Origin: Lachnospiraceae bacterium UBA1718
GTDB taxonomy: Bacteria; Bacillota; Clostridia; Lachnospirales; Lachnospiraceae
Direction: 5' to 3'
Assembly: GCA_002317245.1 (NCBI GenBank)
Contig: DCIU01000137.1
Span: 1-31,456, forward strand
DNA length: 31,456 nucleotides
Shown here: one piece after another, positions 22,635 to 31,456 of the stretch
Layout: each line of letters begins with the position of its first letter
Position numbering within the stretch: position 1 is the stretch's first letter
Program-made: the position numbers and the translations under genes
The notes under the pieces: model-generated
Seen by the model: the letters and a program-made list of their open reading frames with translations, nothing else
What the model was told of the DNA's origin: nothing
Database searches by the model: none

Positions 22635-23474
22635 CTATACTTCTTCAGCACTCTTAACAGTATGAAGTAGTAATACCGATGTGGTAACAGTGCCAACTCC
22701 CCCCGGTACAGGTGTGGCATATGCTGCCTTCTCCTTAGCGGCTTCATAATCCACGTCGCCACATAAGGCTCCATCAACCACATTGATTCCAACATCAATG
22801 ATTACCTGTCCCTCTGACATGTAATCAGAAGTAACCATCTTAGGCACTCCGGCTGCTGCACAGATAATATCAGCATCCCTGCAAACCTCAGCCACATCAA
22901 CCGTCTTGGTATGACACATTGTCACAGTAGCATTCTTCTTCTGAAGCATCATAGATAGGGGCTTGCCTACAACCATGCTTCGGCCAATTACTACTGCCTT
23001 CTTGCCAGTGAGATCGTATCCATAGAACTTAAGCATCTCCATAACAGCCTGAGCTGTACAAGGCTCGTGCCCCTGTCCATCCTGAGCAAATGTATGAGCG
23101 AAGTTAGTAAGTGTCATACAGTCTACATCCTTGCGGGCAGATACTAATTCTGTAACTGCCTTCTCATTAATGTGCTTAGGCAATGGTCTGAATAAGAGAA
23201 TACCATGTATATCCTTATCTTCATTACATTCTGTAATAACCCTGGCTAGTTCTTCCTCAGATACATCCACTGGAAGCACCTTAACTACTACCTTGGCCCC
23301 AACGGAATCGAACCTCTTGGTCAGACCTCTCTCATAGGACAGATCATCTTCTCTCTCTCCCACTCTTACAACTGCAAGTGTTGGCACAATATCCTTCTTA
23401 GCCAATACTTCCATTCTTGCTGTTACATCCTCTGCAATAGCCTTAACAACAGGCATGCCTCTCCATTCTTCCAT
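22635..23474 (-). CDS. folD: FolD-family methylene-THF dehydrogenase lacking cyclohydrolase residues
   Basis: A 279-residue FolD homologue. FolD normally oxidises 5,10-methylene-THF and then hydrolyses methenyl-THF to formyl-THF. The fold is clear from GILLFRPLP, KDVDCMT, the nucleotide-binding motif GRSMVVGKP and the C-terminal TPVPGGVGTVTTSVLL. Compared with E. coli FolD, the active-site tyrosine is kept (Y47), but the catalytic lysine of YxxxK is a leucine (L51) and the glutamine of GILVQLP is phenylalanine (F95); the aspartate remains (D118). In human and bacterial enzymes this lysine is needed for cyclohydrolase activity. I infer a dehydrogenase-only enzyme, like yeast Mtd1, with the cyclohydrolase supplied by FchA, whose gene ends 12 bases upstream. 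Ribosome site GAGGAG. Confidence 0.88.
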   Translation of the reverse strand: MEEWRGMPVVKAIAEDVTARMEVLAKKDIVPTLAVVRVGEREDDLSYERGLTKRFDSVGAKVVVKVLPVDVSEEELARVITECNEDKDIHGILLFRPLPKHINEKAVTELVSARKDVDCMTLTNFAHTFAQDGQGHEPCTAQAVMEMLKFYGYDLTGKKAVVIGRSMVVGKPLSMMLQKKNATVTMCHTKTVDVAEVCRDADIICAAAGVPKMVTSDYMSEGQVIIDVGINVVDGALCGDVDYEAAKEKAAYATPVPGGVGTVTTSVLLLHTVKSAEEV

Positions 23475-23486
23475 ATTCTCTCCTCA

Positions 23487-24086
23487 TTAACCACGAAGGC
23501 CAAGCATTATCTCGTCATATACTCTGCCAAGTCTCTCCTTGCCATCCTTAACCATATGAATAGCCTCTTCATTCATCCTGTCAGCTGTCTCCCTGTCCTT
23601 AAGTGACTTGGTATTAATATATATGTTCATAACTGCACTCTCCAGGGCAGCTATAGCACTGGTAGCAGCAACCGCCACATCACTTATGGCAAGTCTTGAG
23701 CCGATCACCGACATCTCCTCGATGATAGGTACCAGATTATAGATATCTCTTGTGATCTCTAATGGAGCAATGGCAGCATTAAGTGTTGCAGCCTCCATCT
23801 TCTCCTCATAATCAGGTGATGACTTGTCCATTGAGTAAGCAGCTGCAAGAGGTGCGAAGGCATCTGCATCCTTCTTGATATCTGCTTCAAGGTTCTCTAT
23901 AATACCCGGCAAAATTGCCAGATACTCATCTATCCTCTCCTGATACTGTGCGTACTTCTTCTTGCCGGTTGTAAGATTAGCAACCATACTGCACAATGAA
24001 GCACTTATGGCTCCTATTAATGCCGCTGCGCCTCCACCACCTGGTGTTGGGGAAGCACTTGATAATTCTGTTAAAAACTGATGCAT
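23487..24086 (-). CDS. fchA: Methenyl-THF cyclohydrolase / cyclodeaminase family protein (FchA-like)
   Basis: A 199-residue all-helical protein of the formiminotransferase-cyclodeaminase C-terminal family. The signature is SASPTPGGGGAAALIGAISASLCSMVANLT near the N-terminus, followed by KKKY and later LPGIIENLEADIKKDADAFAP. Stand-alone members in Clostridia hydrolyse 5,10-methenyl-THF to 10-formyl-THF (FchA) or deaminate formimino-THF. The gene has AAGGAG six bases before the ATG, lies 17 bases after polC and 12 bases before folD, and its partner FolD lacks the cyclohydrolase residues. That context favours the cyclohydrolase role here over histidine breakdown; no histidine-degradation gene is in view. 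Confidence 0.9.
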   Translation of the reverse strand: MHQFLTELSSASPTPGGGGAAALIGAISASLCSMVANLTTGKKKYAQYQERIDEYLAILPGIIENLEADIKKDADAFAPLAAAYSMDKSSPDYEEKMEAATLNAAIAPLEITRDIYNLVPIIEEMSVIGSRLAISDVAVAATSAIAALESAVMNIYINTKSLKDRETADRMNEEAIHMVKDGKERLGRVYDEIMLGLRG

Positions 24087-24103
24087 ATCTGTCTCCTTAA
24101 TAA

Positions 24104-27100
24104 TTAGCCCATAAAGTCAAATATTGAAATCTGATTGGTCTCTGGTAAGTTACCTAAGAGTCCCAGGTCAGCCATAATATCTGTTATCGTCTGTGAGGCG
24201 TGTGTCCTCTCCTTGAAGTCCTGCTTAGATAAGAATGGACCATCCTTACAGCCTTCAACCATCTGGTCTGCAGCTGTCTCACCAAGACCTTCAATACTTG
24301 TAAATGACGGCATAATCTTGCCATCTATTACCTGGAAGGAACGTGCCTGTGCTCTGAAGATATCTATAGGCATAAATTCAAAGCCTCTTGCATACATCTC
24401 CTGGACAATTCTCATATCCTTAAGTGTAGCCTCATCCTTCTTAGTGGCAGTGGCTTTGTCAGCTAGTCTCTGCTTAACCTCCTTCATGCGAAGTTCAAGG
24501 TGGTCTCTGCCCTGGCACATACTCTCATATGAGAAGGCCTTGGCTCTTATACTGAAGAATGCTGCATAATACTGTAATGGATAATTGATCTTACAGTAGG
24601 CAACTCTCCAGGCCATCATAACATATGCTGCTGCATGTGCCTTAGGGAACATATACTGAATCTGCTCACAGCTCCATACATACCAGTCTGGTACATTGTG
24701 CTCCAGCATCTCTTCCTTCCAGCCTGCCCATTCCTTACACTTGCCCTTGGCAACCTTACCCTTACGGACATTCTCCATAATACTGAAGGCGTGCGAACTC
24801 TCTACACCCATCTCAATCAGATATACCATGATATCATCACGGGTACATATTGCTGTAGAAATTGTCGCAGTACCCTCACGAATGAGCACTTCCGCATTAT
24901 CCTGCCATACATTGGTACCATGTGACAGACCTGAGATTCTGACAAGATCAGAGAAGGCCTGGGGCTTGGTAGCAATAAGCATGTTCATGGCGAAGTCCGT
25001 ACCGAACTCAGGAATACCTAAGCATCCAAGAGGTGTACCTCCCATATCCTCAGGCTTAATGCCCAGGGCATCTGTACTCTGGAAGAGACTCATTACTCCC
25101 GGGTCATCAAGAGGGATTGTAAGTGGATCCCTACCCGTAAGATCCTGAAGCTTACGAATCATAGTTGGATCTTCGTGTCCAAGTATATCAAGCTTAAGTA
25201 AGTTATGATCAATGGAATGGTAATCAAAGTGTGTAGTTATTGTGTTCTCATCCTTAGGTGGATGCTGAACAGGAGTAAATGAATCAATATCATCACCCAC
25301 TGGAAGTACGATAATTCCACCAGGATGCTGGCCTGTACTCCTGCGTACACCTACACAGCCCTGAATCAGTCTGTTTATCTCGCAGCCACGCTTCTTTTGG
25401 CCGCGTTCATCATAATATTTCTTAACGAAGCCATATGCAGTCTTATCAGCCAGGGTACCAATGGTACCTGCTCTGAAGGCCTGCTCTGCTCCGAAGATTA
25501 CTTCAACATATTTGTGAGCTTTACTCTGATACTCACTTGAGAAGTTAAGATCAATATCCGGTTCCTTATCACCCTTGAATCCAAGGAAGGTCTCGAATGG
25601 AATATCGAATCCATCCTTTACTAATGGCTCACCACAGACTGGGCATGCCTTATCAGGCATATCTACTCCTGCTCGTCCCGAGTATGCCTTAACCTCTGGA
25701 GATTCGAAGTCTGAGTAGTGGCACTTTTTACAGTAATAATGTGGACTAAGAGGATTAACCTCTGTAATACCCGCCATTGTTGCTACGAAGGAACTACCAA
25801 CCGAACCTCTGGAACCAACCAGATATCCGTCCTCAACTGACTTCCATACAAGCTTCTGAGCAATGATATACATAACAGCGAAGCCATTGGAAATAATGGA
25901 ATTAAGCTCGCGCTTCAGTCTTGCCTCAACTATCTCAGGAAGTGGATTACCATACATCTCATAAGCCTTGTTATAGCAGATCTCTGTAAGTGTCTTATCA
26001 CTGTCTTCGATGACAGGTGGACACTTGTCAGGTCTGACCGGCTTAATGGTATCAATCATATCAGCGATCTTAACAGTATTAGTAATTACCACCTCTTCAG
26101 CCTTCTCACGGCCAAGGTACATGAATTCATTCATCATCTCCTCGGTTGTACGAAGGTATAGTGGTGCCTGGTCATCAGCATCCTTGAAGCCCTCACCCGC
26201 CATAAGTATACGACGGTATACCTCATCCTCAGGATCAAGGAAATGCACATCACAGGTCGCTACAACAGGCTTACCGAACTTCTCGCCCAAATCAACGATC
26301 TTCTTATTAATCTCCTGAATATCTTCTACTGAATTGATATTCTCATATTTGTCTGAAGCAATCATGAACTGGTTATTGCCAGTTGGCTGAATCTCCAGAT
26401 AATCATAGTATTCTACGAGTCTGGCAATCTCATCCTCGCTTCTCTCATCAATTAGTGCGCCATAGAGCTCTCCAGCCTCGCAGGCACTTCCTAAGAGTAT
26501 TCCCTCTCTGCATTCATTAAAGAGGCTCTTAGGAATACAAGGCTTACCTCTGTGCATATAGAAGAGATGGGACTGGCTTACCAGGTGGTATAGATTAACT
26601 CGTCCTGTGTTATTCTTGGCAAGCATAATGGCATGATGAGCACGTAACTTCTTAACCTTATCAACCCTGTTGCCCTCCATGCTGTCAAGGTCCTCTACCG
26701 AATAGATATTCCTCTCAGCGCATTTCTTCTCAAGCTCAAGATATATCCAGGCTGTACACTCAGCATCATCTACCGCTCTATGGTGATGCTCTAAGGATAC
26801 ATTAAGATCCTTAGCTACAGTATGTAACTTATAGTTAGGCAGATGTGGCAGTAATACTCTTGCCAGCTCTACTGTATCAACATGTGTGTAGTCATAGTCT
26901 ATTCCCTGACGGTGGCAGTTCTCAGCAATAAATGATGTATCAAAGGAAGCATTGTGTGCAACCAGATATGCATCACCAATGAACTGAATGAACTCCGGGA
27001 GCACCTCCTCAATCGGACGTGCATCCATTACCATCTCATCAGTGATAGAGGTTAACTGTGTAATTCTATATGGAATAGGCTCATTAGGATTAACAAAGGT

Positions 27101-28639
27101 AGAGAACCTGTCTATTACCTCTCCATTCTTAACCTTAACCGCACCTATCTCAATTATCTTATTCTTAACGCAGGAGAATCCTGTTGTCTCTATATCGAAC
27201 ACAACACAGGTGTCTGCTATTATCTGGTCTCTTGGATTAGTAGCAACTACACTCAGGTCATCTACAAGATAAGCCTCAAGACCATATATTACCTTGAAGA
27301 ATTCATCAGGGTTAGCCGTCTCGCCGTCAGCTTCCTTTTTCTTCTTCCAGCCCCCCCACAGGTCATCCCACAGATGGTTGGCGTCAGGGAAGCCCTGAAC
27401 AACTCCATGGTCTGTAATGGCAATAGCCGGGTGTCCCCACTTGTAGGCGCGATTAACTATATCCTTAACATCAGATACACCATCCATATCACTCATCTTG
27501 GTATGGCAGTGAAGCTCAACCCTCTTCTTCTCCGACAGGTCAAGTCTTGGTTCTCTGAAGTCCTTAATAGACATTATTCCCTGAATAGAACCAATAGTAA
27601 GTTCTCCATCGAAGCTGTCGAACATAGCGGTACCCTTAATGAGTACAAAGGCTCCTGTCTTAAGACCTGAAGACAGTTCCTTGACCTGATCATTATGAAC
27701 GAACACCTTCATGTGGAAGGTATCTGTGAAGTCTGACACATCGAAGAAGAATATTGTCTTCTCGTTCTTAATCTGTCGCTCCTCGGTAGATACAACCATA
27801 CCTCTGACAACAACCTCGCCTATATCTCCCATAATATCCTTCATAGGAGTGCAGTCGCCGTCAATATCCTTGCCATATATTACATCAGGATTATCGCTTC
27901 TCTTAAGGGCTCGTCTATTCTCTCTTACAGGCTCTGAATCATTGGCCTGCTTGTTGGATTTCTCTTCCTTTGGCTTAGTCTCAGGTTCTTTTACCTCAAT
28001 TTGTGGCTCATCTGTGACTATAGGAGCTCCTGATTCATCATAGTCAGTAATAATACCCGCATTAGCCGCTATGGCTGCTATACGCCTCTTAATCATAGTC
28101 TCTTCAGCGGCACGTACATTACTAGGTTCCTTAGTATAGTAATCAATATCAATTATGGCATCTACGCCACATCTGTCTGTGAAAACCTTCTCCAGGAATT
28201 CAAGCAGCCTCTTCTCATTGGAATGGTTGTTCTTCAAGTCAGGAATAGACAGGGTCATGGTCCTGTCGTCCGTAAACGTTGCCTTGCCATCCTTAAGGGC
28301 AATAGCCAGAAGGTGGTCAATATCCTTCAGCTCCTCTACAATGCTGTCCTTATATACATCCATCAGCACCCGAAGATTGTAGCTGGCAGACAGTCTGAAC
28401 TTGAAGAGAATTCTGACCTCAACTTTCTGACTGCCGAATACATGATCCTTAATGGCCTTCTGCATCTTAACCACAGCTTCTCTGTGAATAAGATGATCAG
28501 AAATCAGGCATACTTTAAGAAGGTCGCCATTTGCGCTCATGGCGACCTTCTTAACGGTAACATTCTCAAAAAGAGACATAACCTCTTTATTCACTTTTAG
28601 TCCCGGAAATACCTCGGGAAAAAGCTTATCATTGTCCAT
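24104..28639 (-). CDS. polC: DNA polymerase III alpha subunit, Gram-positive type PolC
   Basis: The 1511-residue replicative polymerase of low-GC Gram-positives. In order: an N-terminal domain, an OB-fold region (about 260-370), a PHP domain beginning RVELHCHTKMSDMDG, an inserted 3'-5' proofreading exonuclease (DIETTG with D482, HNASFDTSFI, HRAVDDAECTAW), the rest of PHP, a zinc motif (CKKC and CPVCG), the polymerase core with catalytic aspartates D1028 and D1030 (PDIDLNFSS), and the C-terminal helix-hairpin-helix. Length is normal. The ATG overlaps the ispG stop by one base (TAATG) and has only a weak ribosome site, so translation is probably coupled to ispG. It is followed by fchA and folD. 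Confidence 0.98.
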   Translation of the reverse strand: MDNDKLFPEVFPGLKVNKEVMSLFENVTVKKVAMSANGDLLKVCLISDHLIHREAVVKMQKAIKDHVFGSQKVEVRILFKFRLSASYNLRVLMDVYKDSIVEELKDIDHLLAIALKDGKATFTDDRTMTLSIPDLKNNHSNEKRLLEFLEKVFTDRCGVDAIIDIDYYTKEPSNVRAAEETMIKRRIAAIAANAGIITDYDESGAPIVTDEPQIEVKEPETKPKEEKSNKQANDSEPVRENRRALKRSDNPDVIYGKDIDGDCTPMKDIMGDIGEVVVRGMVVSTEERQIKNEKTIFFFDVSDFTDTFHMKVFVHNDQVKELSSGLKTGAFVLIKGTAMFDSFDGELTIGSIQGIMSIKDFREPRLDLSEKKRVELHCHTKMSDMDGVSDVKDIVNRAYKWGHPAIAITDHGVVQGFPDANHLWDDLWGGWKKKKEADGETANPDEFFKVIYGLEAYLVDDLSVVATNPRDQIIADTCVVFDIETTGFSCVKNKIIEIGAVKVKNGEVIDRFSTFVNPNEPIPYRITQLTSITDEMVMDARPIEEVLPEFIQFIGDAYLVAHNASFDTSFIAENCHRQGIDYDYTHVDTVELARVLLPHLPNYKLHTVAKDLNVSLEHHHRAVDDAECTAWIYLELEKKCAERNIYSVEDLDSMEGNRVDKVKKLRAHHAIMLAKNNTGRVNLYHLVSQSHLFYMHRGKPCIPKSLFNECREGILLGSACEAGELYGALIDERSEDEIARLVEYYDYLEIQPTGNNQFMIASDKYENINSVEDIQEINKKIVDLGEKFGKPVVATCDVHFLDPEDEVYRRILMAGEGFKDADDQAPLYLRTTEEMMNEFMYLGREKAEEVVITNTVKIADMIDTIKPVRPDKCPPVIEDSDKTLTEICYNKAYEMYGNPLPEIVEARLKRELNSIISNGFAVMYIIAQKLVWKSVEDGYLVGSRGSVGSSFVATMAGITEVNPLSPHYYCKKCHYSDFESPEVKAYSGRAGVDMPDKACPVCGEPLVKDGFDIPFETFLGFKGDKEPDIDLNFSSEYQSKAHKYVEVIFGAEQAFRAGTIGTLADKTAYGFVKKYYDERGQKKRGCEINRLIQGCVGVRRSTGQHPGGIIVLPVGDDIDSFTPVQHPPKDENTITTHFDYHSIDHNLLKLDILGHEDPTMIRKLQDLTGRDPLTIPLDDPGVMSLFQSTDALGIKPEDMGGTPLGCLGIPEFGTDFAMNMLIATKPQAFSDLVRISGLSHGTNVWQDNAEVLIREGTATISTAICTRDDIMVYLIEMGVESSHAFSIMENVRKGKVAKGKCKEWAGWKEEMLEHNVPDWYVWSCEQIQYMFPKAHAAAYVMMAWRVAYCKINYPLQYYAAFFSIRAKAFSYESMCQGRDHLELRMKEVKQRLADKATATKKDEATLKDMRIVQEMYARGFEFMPIDIFRAQARSFQVIDGKIMPSFTSIEGLGETAADQMVEGCKDGPFLSKQDFKERTHASQTITDIMADLGLLGNLPETNQISIFDFMG

Positions 28640-29694
28640 TAGTTATTCCAATTAAGTAATTCTTCTCTCAGTGCATTAAGCAGCTGGTCCTCTGGCATCT
28701 TGCGAACTATCTCGCCACGCTTAATAAGCAGGCCCTCACCATTGCCACCAGCAATTCCTATATCGGCTTCCTTAGCCTCTCCAGGTCCATTAACGGCACA
28801 TCCCATAACAGCAACCTTAATATCCAGAGGAATGTCAGCCACCATATTCTCGACCTGGGTTGCAAGTCCTATAAGGTCAATCTTGGTTCTTCCACATGTA
28901 GGGCAGCTTACAACCTCTATTCCCCCCTTACGAAGTCCAAGAGTTCTTAGAATCAGCTTGGCTGACTTAATCTCCTCAACAGGATCTCCTGTAAGGGATA
29001 CTCTGATGGTATCACCAATACCCTGATAGAGAATCACGCCCAGGCCAATACCTGACTTAATGTTGCCGCTAAGTACTGTTCCTGATTCAGTAATGCCTAC
29101 ATGAAGAGGATAATTAGTCTTACCCGCTAATATCTCATGAGCCTTAATGCACATCATTACATCCGATGACTTAATGCTGATAACCATATTGTCATAGTCA
29201 CAGTCCTCAATCATACGAACCTTATCAAGGGCACTCTCCACGATTCCCTCTGCAGTAACCCCCTTATACTTAGCAACAAGTTCCTTCTCAAGGGAACCAC
29301 TGTTAACACCAACTCTGATTGGTACATTGCGCACCTTGGCCGCTTCAACTACAGCCTTAACCTTATCCTCGCCACCAATATTACCTGGGTTAATACGAAT
29401 CTTATCTGCTCCGTTCTCAATTGCAGCAATAGCCATCTTATAGTCGAAATGAATATCTGCTACAAGTGGTATACTAATCTGCTTCTTAATCTCCTTAATT
29501 GCCTCTGCTGCTTCCAGAGTAGGCACTGTACATCTGATAATCTCGCAGCCTGCCTCCTGCAGTCTTAGAATCTGCTCTACACATCTCTTAACGTCCTCTG
29601 TAGGAACGTTAGTCATAGACTGAATTGCTATAGGATTGCCACCACCAATAAGCACTCCACCAATATTAACAACCTTAGTATTATCTCTGAACAT
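28639..29694 (-). CDS. ispG: 4-hydroxy-3-methylbut-2-enyl diphosphate synthase
   Basis: The 351-residue [4Fe-4S] enzyme that converts MEcPP to HMBPP in the MEP isoprenoid pathway, of the two-domain bacterial type. N-terminal TIM barrel: GGGNPIAIQSMTNV, LVADIHFDYKMA, RINPGN. The C-terminal domain carries the cluster ligands: C264 and C267 (CPTCGRT) and C299 (GCAVNGPGE), with E306 as the fourth. GAGGG lies before the ATG. It is the first gene of the proposed ispG-polC-fchA-folD unit; polC follows with a one-base overlap. Its promoter is at 29775-29803. Confidence 0.97.
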   Translation of the reverse strand: MFRDNTKVVNIGGVLIGGGNPIAIQSMTNVPTEDVKRCVEQILRLQEAGCEIIRCTVPTLEAAEAIKEIKKQISIPLVADIHFDYKMAIAAIENGADKIRINPGNIGGEDKVKAVVEAAKVRNVPIRVGVNSGSLEKELVAKYKGVTAEGIVESALDKVRMIEDCDYDNMVISIKSSDVMMCIKAHEILAGKTNYPLHVGITESGTVLSGNIKSGIGLGVILYQGIGDTIRVSLTGDPVEEIKSAKLILRTLGLRKGGIEVVSCPTCGRTKIDLIGLATQVENMVADIPLDIKVAVMGCAVNGPGEAKEADIGIAGGNGEGLLIKRGEIVRKMPEDQLLNALREELLNWNN

Positions 29695-29774
29695 TTTACC
29701 CTCTTTTTCAGTAATTCTAATGTATTAGTAAACCATATATATTGTAGTCATAGTCAGGACCGACTACTCTTATT

Positions 29775-29803
29775 AGTATAATGTAGTGGGGTGTTCTTTT
29801 CAA
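29775..29803 (-). promoter_or_regulatory. Promoter of the ispG-polC operon
   Basis: Minus strand -35 TTGAAA (29803-29798), a 17-base spacer and -10 TATACT (29780-29775), each five of six to consensus. Predicted start near 29768, a leader of about 70 bases. It lies in the 130-base gap after the kinase gene, where no terminator is visible. Confidence 0.65.
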
Positions 29804-29824
29804 TGCAATTAAACCACCAGTTGA

Positions 29825-30985
29825 CTATTTTTTGCTTATCTTACTACGTTCAGCACGCACTGGTCCGCTTCCCTCTACAATGCTCGTAGAAGGGATGAAT
29901 ACCTTAATATTATTATCCTCTAATACACTAATTCTCTGCCCCTTATATAACACTTTATAGCCCTCAGAATCATATAATGTAACAGATTTATCAGTCTCCG
30001 CATAGGCCTTAACAGAGCCCATTGTTATTGCAAGTGACACGCTTGCAATCAGTATTCCCAGCACCTTGGCCCCTCTCCCCATATGAATATCCTCATAGCA
30101 TATATAGTCTTCCATCCTGAACATAGCCACCCTGTCCTTACATATATTCCACAACAGTAATAGCAGCATATTCCCTAAGATTAGATATAGCAGATCAAGG
30201 TAGTCGCTATAATACTTGAAGGATAACACCGTAAAAAGTCCTATCATTAGCTTAACCATTATATCCACCGTCCTGCACATTATAGCCTGGCTGTTCACAT
30301 GCCCCCTTCCCTTGTCCAGGGTATGCAGTATCTCATTCATGGACTGGAATCTGGCTTCTGGATTCTCACGTGTGCATCTGCCTATTATACTCTTAAGCAG
30401 TCTGTCTCCTTTGTCAGGAATTACAATCCTCTCAAGGGTTCGTCCATAGGAATACACATCACTGTGCTTGTCTGGCCTCTCTCCCCGCTTCTGTTCAGGC
30501 GAAGCGAAGGCCTCTGTTCCGCTTATTCTTCCCGGGTCGCTCATATCCTTCATATATATGCTGCCCATGTCCACCAGATGAAGGTGCCCTGATGCATCAA
30601 TTATTATATTGTCCGGCTTACAATCCAGATATAGCATTGATGGTGTAGCATCATGCAGAGTCTTAAGAGCCGCTGCCAGTTCCATAGCCCACCTAAGCCT
30701 GTCTTTCTCATTGCAGTTTCTGCCCCCTGTGTAAGCTCTAAGACTTCTGCCCTCTATATAATCCATTATGATGAAGGTTCCCTGCTCTCCACTTACACTA
30801 TCAACTATCCTGGGAAAAGTGGGGCAATTGATTTCCTTTAAGGCTCTTATCTCCTGGTCACTAATACTGATAATCAGCTTGGCGGCCCATATCTTCCCTA
30901 TTTTTCCATCACGCACCTTGAACACTGTTCCAGTGCCTCCAGAACCTAATTTCCCTATGATTTCATATCTGTCATTTATTCGCAT
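29825..30985 (-). CDS. Membrane Ser/Thr protein kinase (Hanks type), non-RD
   Basis: A 386-residue kinase. Residues 7-225 form the kinase domain: glycine loop GSGGTG (14-19), ATP lysine K36, catalytic loop YLDCKPDN (D121, K123, N126), DMG for the usual DFG (D139), activation segment ending in ASPEQ, and the conserved R212. The HRD arginine is replaced (YLD), so it is a non-RD kinase, but the catalytic aspartate and metal ligands are kept. After it come three hydrophobic segments (about 242-258, 264-282, 306-324) and a C-terminal tail of some 60 residues that may lie outside the cell. There are no PASTA repeats, unlike PrkC. The ATG overlaps the stop of the PP2C gene by one base, with GAGGG upstream. 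The substrate is unknown. Confidence 0.9.
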   Translation of the reverse strand: MRINDRYEIIGKLGSGGTGTVFKVRDGKIGKIWAAKLIISISDQEIRALKEINCPTFPRIVDSVSGEQGTFIIMDYIEGRSLRAYTGGRNCNEKDRLRWAMELAAALKTLHDATPSMLYLDCKPDNIIIDASGHLHLVDMGSIYMKDMSDPGRISGTEAFASPEQKRGERPDKHSDVYSYGRTLERIVIPDKGDRLLKSIIGRCTRENPEARFQSMNEILHTLDKGRGHVNSQAIMCRTVDIMVKLMIGLFTVLSFKYYSDYLDLLYLILGNMLLLLLWNICKDRVAMFRMEDYICYEDIHMGRGAKVLGILIASVSLAITMGSVKAYAETDKSVTLYDSEGYKVLYKGQRISVLEDNNIKVFIPSTSIVEGSGPVRAERSKISKK

Positions 30986-31456
30986 TATCGTCCCTCATTT
31001 CTTATTACAATTGCACTAATATTATCTTTTTCACCACGTTTTCTTACTTTTTCTGTCTGGCTTTTAAGCCAGTCATCTGGCTGGCCTTCTGATTCATAAC
31101 CATTTCGACTTAATATATCCCTCTCCTGTCTCTTGTAGAATCCATCAGTGCAGATAAGGACACTATCTCCCCTTAGCAGGCAGAAGTGCTTCCCTCTTAT
31201 CCTCTTATACCGTCCCAGACCTATACATGTGATAACTGCTCCCCTCCTGGTATCATCCCTGGATATTAGTCTTGAGGATTTGGTATGCCTTCTCATAATG
31301 TATACCCTGCTATCTCCGATGCTTATGTAAAAGCCCCTATTACCAACCAGACACACCACAGAGCATGTGGTTCCCATACTTGTATTAAGTCGCATAGATT
31401 TTGCACGAATGTCCTTGTGGCAGGTATACAATACCCTATATATTCTCTTCTGTATC
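30985..31456 (-). CDS. PP2C-family protein phosphatase, 5' end outside the window
   Basis: The C-terminal part (about 157 residues) of a metal-dependent Ser/Thr phosphatase of the PP2C/Stp type. Visible motifs are MGTTCSVVCLV, GDSRVYI, LICTDGFYK and GEKDNISAIVI, which hold the metal-binding aspartates (in DG and DN). The reading frame is open to the last base of the window, so the first metal aspartate and the true start are not visible; the TTG at 31431 is only an internal codon. The stop overlaps the kinase ATG (TAATG), so phosphatase and kinase are coupled and should counteract each other, as PrpC and PrkC do. Length and regulation cannot be judged. Confidence 0.87.
   Translation of the reverse strand, partial: IQKRIYRVLYTCHKDIRAKSMRLNTSMGTTCSVVCLVGNRGFYISIGDSRVYIMRRHTKSSRLISRDDTRRGAVITCIGLGRYKRIRGKHFCLLRGDSVLICTDGFYKRQERDILSRNGYESEGQPDDWLKSQTEKVRKRGEKDNISAIVIRNEGR

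Noticed and set aside
24696..25148. 150-codon plus-strand open frame opposite polC
   Set aside because: Antisense to the conserved polymerase core; no ribosome site and no motif.
1..31456. CRISPR array, prophage, tRNA or rRNA genes
   Set aside because: No regularly spaced repeats, phage genes, tRNA-like cloverleaf or rRNA sequence seen in reading the window.

Overview
The window looks like chromosomal DNA of an anaerobic low-GC Firmicute, most likely a Lachnospiraceae-type Clostridium. The evidence is gene content: a Gram-positive PolC replicase, class III fructose-1,6-bisphosphatase, PcrA helicase, a YerC/TrpR-like regulator, DUF1836, an FchA cyclohydrolase next to FolD, and an L-box-controlled dapA. 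Most genes are on the minus strand. Only a cold-shock gene, typA and a class A penicillin-binding protein gene read plus. I see no rRNA, tRNA, CRISPR array, transposase or prophage gene.

Layout, left to right. 18-5348 (minus): rlmD, a small acidic membrane protein, pcrA, and a YdjI-like SPFH protein with a zinc ribbon. 5386-7543 (minus): a tight cluster read as LytM-like membrane protein, bactofilin, YerC, DUF1836. It is divergent from the cold-shock gene at 7701. 7948-11921 (minus): fbp and a eukaryotic-type hisA, preceded by dapA with a complete lysine riboswitch and terminator. 11952-14207 (minus): a 751-residue orphan with phosphatidylinositol-kinase-like catalytic motifs, whose stop codon lies inside the dapA -35 box. 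14418-17809: typA (plus) and mgtE (minus) converge on a 193-base nested palindrome that fills the space between them. 17867-21354: yigZ (minus) and a class A PBP (plus) diverge. 21457-24086 (minus): a coiled-coil protein, a DUF1905 plus C39-like fusion, folD and fchA. 24104-29694 (minus): polC and ispG. 29825-31456 (minus): a membrane Ser/Thr kinase and a PP2C phosphatase cut by the window edge.

How the genes work together. ispG, polC, fchA and folD are overlapping or closely spaced and are probably one transcription unit. The folD product lacks the lysine and glutamine used for cyclohydrolase chemistry, and the adjacent fchA encodes a separate cyclohydrolase, so the two probably split one folate reaction pair. 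The LytM-like protein has lost its zinc ligands and is probably a structural partner of the bactofilin in cell-shape control. The kinase and PP2C genes overlap by one base and form a reversible phosphorylation pair.

Most unusual items: the 751-residue kinase-like orphan (11952-14207), the nested palindrome (16259-16451), the FolD/FchA division of labour, the DUF1905-C39 fusion and the eukaryotic-type HisA. Everything was read by eye. Family names rest on remembered motifs, not on searches.
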